A stretch of DNA of 64,000 bases from Fimenecus sp045532175 (GTDB lineage Bacteria > Bacillota > Clostridia > Oscillospirales > Acutalibacteraceae). Each line of letters opens with the position of its first letter. Position 1 is the first letter of the stretch. Positions 59,854 through 64,000 of the stretch are shown here, piece after piece. The DNA is taken from the NCBI GenBank assembly GCA_045532175.1, contig JAZSFK010000054.1, forward strand, positions 15,257 to 79,256. The letters are read 5' to 3'. Position numbers and translations under genes: made by a program. Below the pieces are notes generated by a model. That model saw only the letters and a program-made list of their open reading frames with translations. It did not search any database and was not told the DNA's origin.

Positions 59854-60980
59854 TTTTACTTGCATTAATTGTTTCTGCTTTTACATTTAATGAGAGTGAA
59901 ATATATAAAAAAGATATTCGAAATCGTCTTGTGATTCAAGGTGTGGGAATTGATGTGGAGGACAGTGGCGATTATACTGTGACAATTCAGGCAATTGACA
60001 CCAATGCACAGTCTGCCTCCTCCTCGGAAGGTGCATCTCAACCACCCTTGAAAACTTTTAAGTTGCAGGGGGATACAATTTATAGTGCAATAAAGGGTGT
60101 TACGGAAAAAGAAGGCAAGGTACCGCTATATTCCCAAAATCGCATTATAATTCTCGGTAAAAGCATTACCGAGGAAAATATGGATGATGTAATAGACTTT
60201 TTTGTCCGTGATGTAGAAAACAGCTCATCCGTTTGTATTGCGGCGGCGGAAAAAACAGCGAGTGAAATTCTTGAAGCAAAAAACGGTGAGGAATATATAA
60301 GTGCGGGAAATATTGCAGTTGCAATAAACTCAAGTGAATATGATGGTCGGATTTTTAAAATTCAGTTATATGAACTAATCAACAGGTATAATTCTAGCAC
60401 AAAGGATTTTGCAATTCCCTTACTGTCCGTAGCAGAATCCGATAAGGAAAAAACGATTGAGATAACAGGCACGGCACTTTTTAACAACACAAAATACCGA
60501 GAAAAGATTTCAAAAGATGAAACAGTTTTCTTCAATATGCTTTGTGACAGGATAAATAATTCTGCTCTTTCCTATGATTATGATGAAAATAAAAAGGTGT
60601 CCCTTAATATTATAAATGCCAAAACAACAAGAAAAGTCAGTTTGATAAACGGGAAACCCGTGTTTAAAATCAGAATAAGCCTTAAGGCGGACATTACGGA
60701 GATTAATGGCGGTGTTTCATCGGAGATGGAAATACGGGAAATTGATACCATAAGCAGTACAGGGGAAAGTTATATAAAAGGCGAAACAGAAAAGCTGATT
60801 TACAAGATGTACAATGGATACAACAGTGATGCAGTGGGCTTTGGAAGGCTTTTGTATATAAATGAAACCGATTTTTTCAAGCAGAATGAAAATAATCTTG
60901 ACACCGTATTGGAAAATAGCGATTATGAAGTAGAGGTAAAACTTGAAATCAGGCGAATAGGTCACGAATTTGTTGTTTAA
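59835..60980 (+). CDS. gerKC: spore germination receptor subunit C (GerKC family), no lipobox
   Basis: A 381-residue Ger(x)C-family protein with the conserved KDIRNRLVIQGVGIDVEDSG opening and the middle SQNRIIILGKSITEENMDDVIDFFVRD. Usual members are lipoproteins with an LxGC lipobox. Here the N-terminus (MRKIGIVLLALIVSAFTFNE) has a hydrophobic segment but no cysteine, so it cannot be lipidated in the normal way. It may stay anchored by its uncleaved helix. It overlaps gerKB and is last in the operon. Confidence 0.93.
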   Translation: MRKIGIVLLALIVSAFTFNESEIYKKDIRNRLVIQGVGIDVEDSGDYTVTIQAIDTNAQSASSSEGASQPPLKTFKLQGDTIYSAIKGVTEKEGKVPLYSQNRIIILGKSITEENMDDVIDFFVRDVENSSSVCIAAAEKTASEILEAKNGEEYISAGNIAVAINSSEYDGRIFKIQLYELINRYNSSTKDFAIPLLSVAESDKEKTIEITGTALFNNTKYREKISKDETVFFNMLCDRINNSALSYDYDENKKVSLNIINAKTTRKVSLINGKPVFKIRISLKADITEINGGVSSEMEIREIDTISSTGESYIKGETEKLIYKMYNGYNSDAVGFGRLLYINETDFFKQNENNLDTVLENSDYEVEVKLEIRRIGHEFVV

Positions 60981-61128
60981 TAACTCATACTTTGCAATGC
61001 ACCGGAACGGCTAATCTGTAATTTTGAAGCATAGTGACCCATATCCCGAATTACAAATTACCCTTATATACTCCATTTGTTTAAGGCTTAAATATATAAA
61101 AAGGATAGATGTTGTACAACTATTTTGT

Positions 61129-61157
61129 TTGACAGTGATTTGTTTTTAGTGTAATAT
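61129..61157 (+). promoter_or_regulatory. promoter of the phospho-sugar mutase operon
   Basis: TTGACA (61129-61134) and TAATAT (61152-61157) with a 17-bp spacer, 39 bp before the start codon. The rest of the 215-bp gap shows nothing I can support. Confidence 0.7.
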
Positions 61158-61195
61158 TATGGTAAGAAAATGTGCCCGAAAAGGAGCTTGATAAT

Positions 61196-62836
61196 ATGAC
61201 AATAAAAGAAAAAATTGACCTTTGGTGTTCTTTTGATGAAGAAACTAAAGCAGAACTTCTTTCTATCACCGATGAAAAAGAAATTGAAGACAGATTTTAT
61301 AAGGAATTAGAGTTCGGCACGGGCGGACTTCGCGGAATTATGGGTGCTGGTCCTAACCGAATGAACAGATACACAATCGCTAAGGCAACACAGGGATATG
61401 CAGATTATTTAAAGAGCCGTTTCCAAGGTGACATAAGCGTTGCAATCGCTTATGACTCACGAAATAACTCACAGTATTTTTCTAAAGTTGCAGCAGGTGT
61501 TTTATCTGCTAACGGAATTAAGGTTTATATCTATGATACACTTATGCCAACACCTGTACTTTCATTTACTGCAAAGTATTTAAGTTGTAACGGTGGTATT
61601 GTACTCACCGCAAGTCACAACCCAAAGGAATATAACGGATATAAAATTTATGACGAAAAGGGTTGTCAGTTAGTACCGCAGTTTGCAAGTCAGGTTATTG
61701 AATTTGTAAATGCTGTTACAGATTTAAAGGCAGTTGCAGTTGATGATTTTGAAGCATCTGTTAAAGATGGTAAAATTATTGTTATCGGTGACGATGTACT
61801 TGATGAATTTGTAAAAGAGGTTAAGAAACAGTCAATTTACGAGGAAAAATCTGATATTAAAATTGTTTATACAGCACTTCACGGGTCAGGTAATATTCCT
61901 GTAAGAAAAGCACTTGAGGGAATGAATGTTTCAATCGTAAAGAGTCAGGAATTACCTGACGGTAATTTCAGCACAGTCCGTTCACCAAACCCCGAAGAAA
62001 AAGATGCTTTGACAATCGGTATTGAGCAGGCAAAACAGGAAAATGCAGATTTGGTTTTAGGCACGGACCCTGACTGTGACAGAGTTGGTACAGCAGTTCT
62101 TCACAACGGCGAATACGTGCTTATGACGGGTAATCAGATTGGCGCTTTGCTTGTTGATTTCGTGCTTTCACATAAAAAGAATGAATTAAATGAAAAATCA
62201 ACACTTGTAAAGACAATCGTTACAAGTGAACTTGGTGCAGATATTGCAAGAAGCTACGGACTACAGATTGTTGACACTCTCACGGGATTTAAGTATATCG
62301 GCGACCAAATCGGCAGATATGAGATAAACAAAGATAAAGAATTTGTAATCGGTTACGAAGAATCTTACGGCTATCTTGTTGGCACTCACGCAAGGGATAA
62401 GGATGCAGTTGTTTCTTCAATGCTCATTTGCCAGATGGCAGCATATCACAAGAATCAGGGAAGAACACTTGTTGATGCTCTTAATGCAATTTATGATAAA
62501 TTCGGCTTTTATCTTGATGCACTTGATACTTTTGTGCTTAAAGGCAAGGACGGTGCAGAAAAGATTCAGAGCATAATGACAAATATGCGTGAAAATGGCA
62601 CAACACTCTTTGAAAATATCAAAAAAGTTCTTGACTACTCAAAGGGAATCGACGATTTGCCAAAGGAAAATGTGCTTAAATACACATTTACAGACGGTAG
62701 TTGGATTGCAGTCCGTCCGTCAGGCACAGAGCCAAAGCTTAAGGTTTATTACTCAATGTGTGGCGAAACAAAGACTCAGGCAACAGAAAAACTCGAAAAC
62801 ATCCGTGCTATTCTCAAAAAGGAAATTGAGGGTTAA
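61196..62836 (+). CDS. pgcA: phospho-sugar mutase (alpha-phosphoglucomutase type)
   Basis: A 546-residue enzyme interconverting glucose 1-phosphate and glucose 6-phosphate, or mannose phosphates. It has EFGTGGLRGIMGAGPNRMN (about residues 40-58), the phosphoserine loop TASHNPKEYNGYK (about 137-149), the metal loop DPDCDR (about 287-292) and the C-terminal phosphate loop RPSGTEPK. The order and size fit the PgcA group of Firmicutes rather than GlmM. The ATG at 61196 follows AAAAGGAG; eight more codons upstream lack support. The next gene begins at the stop. Confidence 0.92.
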   Translation: MTIKEKIDLWCSFDEETKAELLSITDEKEIEDRFYKELEFGTGGLRGIMGAGPNRMNRYTIAKATQGYADYLKSRFQGDISVAIAYDSRNNSQYFSKVAAGVLSANGIKVYIYDTLMPTPVLSFTAKYLSCNGGIVLTASHNPKEYNGYKIYDEKGCQLVPQFASQVIEFVNAVTDLKAVAVDDFEASVKDGKIIVIGDDVLDEFVKEVKKQSIYEEKSDIKIVYTALHGSGNIPVRKALEGMNVSIVKSQELPDGNFSTVRSPNPEEKDALTIGIEQAKQENADLVLGTDPDCDRVGTAVLHNGEYVLMTGNQIGALLVDFVLSHKKNELNEKSTLVKTIVTSELGADIARSYGLQIVDTLTGFKYIGDQIGRYEINKDKEFVIGYEESYGYLVGTHARDKDAVVSSMLICQMAAYHKNQGRTLVDALNAIYDKFGFYLDALDTFVLKGKDGAEKIQSIMTNMRENGTTLFENIKKVLDYSKGIDDLPKENVLKYTFTDGSWIAVRPSGTEPKLKVYYSMCGETKTQATEKLENIRAILKKEIEG

Positions 62837-62838
62837 TG

Positions 62839-63075
62839 ATGAAAGACTACATAAACAATATAATCAAGCCAAAACTTCAGGGTGATGGTGGTGAAATTGA
62901 TTTTGTATCATACGAAAACGGAAAGCTCACCGTGCTTTTACAGGGCGAATGTTCAAAATGCCTTATTGTTGACCGTTGCCTTGCTTGGATTGAAAGTGAA
63001 GTTATGCGAGACATGGGCGAATGTGTAAAGGTAATCGCGAAGAAGAAAAAACCTTTCTTTTGGGACAAAGATTAA
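62839..63075 (+). CDS. small NifU C-terminal-like protein
   Basis: A 78-residue protein. LQGDGGEIDFVSYENGKLTVLLQGECSKC (residues ~13-41) resembles the NifU C-terminal (Nfu) domain, which carries a CxxC for iron-sulfur cluster transfer. Here the corresponding cysteines read CSKCLIVDRC, a variant of the usual CGAC or CPSS. Two in-frame ATG codons are possible; 62839 has better spacing to GAGGG. It is coupled to the mutase stop. Confidence 0.75.
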   Translation: MKDYINNIIKPKLQGDGGEIDFVSYENGKLTVLLQGECSKCLIVDRCLAWIESEVMRDMGECVKVIAKKKKPFFWDKD

Positions 63076-63093
63076 GTGGGGTGAATGTAGGAT

Positions 63094-64000
63094 ATGGCTC
63101 ATATAAAAGTTGTTAGACGAAGTATGCGTCCTGAAGAATGGACGGATTTACGCTTCGGTTGGCTTAAAAGATACATATATGATGAAAAGTTTGAAATAGA
63201 AGACCTGAGAGTTCGTGATGCTCGTCAGGTTGCAGAAATGCAGTATGAGTATTACCCCGAGGGTTGGAGAAATCTTCGTAAAGGCGACATGTACTTCACT
63301 CCTGACGGAACTGCATTTTTTGAAGCAGATGTAACTATCCCCGAACATCTTCGTGGCAAAGAACTTTGGTTTTCACTTAAAACTGCGGCAGAAATTATTG
63401 TAAAGGTAAACGGCAAATATGTTGGCGGTGTTGACCCTAACCGTGACAGGATTTTGCTCACTCCATATCTTAATGGTGCAACTGAACTTTGCTTTGAAAT
63501 GGAGGGTTATAACCGTTCAAAGCCCGACGACGAGCGTAACCCCGAATCATTGTCAGTTCGCGGTTGCCGTCAGATTTTCGAGGGTGCATATTTAGCAACT
63601 ATCAACCATACTGTTCTCGACTTGGTTTATGACCTTGAATTGCTTTTAGATATTGCAAAAAGCGACCTTTTCAATGAGGATTATCGCAGTTTCTTGAACC
63701 GTGAAATCAACAATGCACTTAATCTTATAGATTTTGATGATGTAAAGAATGAAGACGTTGCAAGTGCAAAGAAATATGTTGATGATGTAATCTATGCGAA
63801 TGATGATTACAAGGGTAACGGTGACGTAGCCCTTGTTGCACATTCACATCTTGATATTGCGTATTATTGGCGTAGAATTCACTCTGTTCAGAAGAATTTA
63901 AGAACAATTCTTATTCAGTTGCGTCTTATGGACAGATACCCCGACTTCAAATACACTCATACTCAGGCGTTCACCTACGAAATGCTTGAAAAGTATTATC
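63094..64000 (+). CDS. alpha-mannosidase (GH38), 3' end outside window
   Basis: The first 302 codons of a longer gene. The N-terminal domain has jelly-roll-like strands (KGDMYFTPDGTAFFEADVTIP, LWFSLKTAAEIIVKVNGKYVGG). It is followed by the catalytic GH38 domain start HSHLDIAYYW (about residues 250-259), where H and D are zinc ligands in this family. The enzyme would trim alpha-mannose from N-glycans or other mannans. The cytosolic-looking N-terminus (no signal) suggests it acts on imported oligosaccharides. It begins 18 bp after the NifU-like gene. Confidence 0.9.
   Translation, partial: MAHIKVVRRSMRPEEWTDLRFGWLKRYIYDEKFEIEDLRVRDARQVAEMQYEYYPEGWRNLRKGDMYFTPDGTAFFEADVTIPEHLRGKELWFSLKTAAEIIVKVNGKYVGGVDPNRDRILLTPYLNGATELCFEMEGYNRSKPDDERNPESLSVRGCRQIFEGAYLATINHTVLDLVYDLELLLDIAKSDLFNEDYRSFLNREINNALNLIDFDDVKNEDVASAKKYVDDVIYANDDYKGNGDVALVAHSHLDIAYYWRRIHSVQKNLRTILIQLRLMDRYPDFKYTHTQAFTYEMLEKYY

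Noticed and set aside
1..64000. CRISPR array or insertion sequence
   Set aside because: No regularly spaced repeats with unique spacers and no transposase gene were seen anywhere in the window.

Overview
The window is a low-GC, Clostridia-like (Bacillota) chromosome segment carrying one complete-looking integrated prophage. The host assignment rests on strong AAGGAGG-type ribosome binding sites, a T-box riboswitch, GTP-type PEP carboxykinase, a proofreading-dead DNA polymerase I and a gerA-type spore germination operon. The last of these points to an endospore former. Glycoside hydrolases at both edges (GH78-like and GH38) fit a gut or plant-polysaccharide lifestyle. I cannot name the species.

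Left host region (1-18763): the 3' part of an alpha-L-rhamnosidase-like protein; a Gfo/Idh/MocA oxidoreductase; two zinc-ribbon proteins; a solitary trpB behind a T-box whose specifier reads UGG (Trp); a secreted betagamma-crystallin/Vps62-like protein; polA; a small unknown gene; a fused YwlE-type phosphatase/RimI acetyltransferase directly upstream of tsaD; pckG; a small regulator and membrane-protein cluster; a structured non-coding region; secG; and tRNA-Lys(TTT).

Prophage (about 18714-56069, 37 kb): a tyrosine-recombinase phage inserted in the 3' half of tRNA-Lys. It is bounded by a 50-bp perfect direct repeat that restores the tRNA at the left end. From left to right it holds the integrase, a minus-strand lysogeny block with a LexA/CI-like repressor, and a divergent switch with palindromic operators. 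An early region of small genes follows, with a ParB-like protein, a minus-strand accessory pair and a HUH-type replication initiator. Next come a sigma-like late regulator, terminases, a P22-type portal, scaffold, capsid, a beta-helix tailspike, a beta-propeller tail protein and a 2337-residue polyvalent ejection protein. The set ends with a lysis cassette, a tandem DUF2829 (Tad2, anti-Thoeris) protein and an uncharacterised regulator/membrane-protein cassette next to attR. No tape-measure or tail-tube genes are visible, so the virion is probably short-tailed (podovirus-like).

Right host region (56070-64000): the displaced tRNA terminator, DUF4363 and DUF421 membrane proteins divergent from a gerKA-gerKB-gerKC-type operon, a phospho-sugar mutase, a small NifU-C-like protein and the start of a GH38 alpha-mannosidase that runs off the window.

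Most notable items: the cassette beside attR; the tandem Tad2 protein; the giant zincin-containing ejection protein; a HUH Rep in a podovirus-like prophage; a pseudoknot-forming intergenic region before secG; a short candidate RNA opposite the int leader; a YwlE-RimI fusion; and a Chi-like heptamer enriched on the prophage coding strand.
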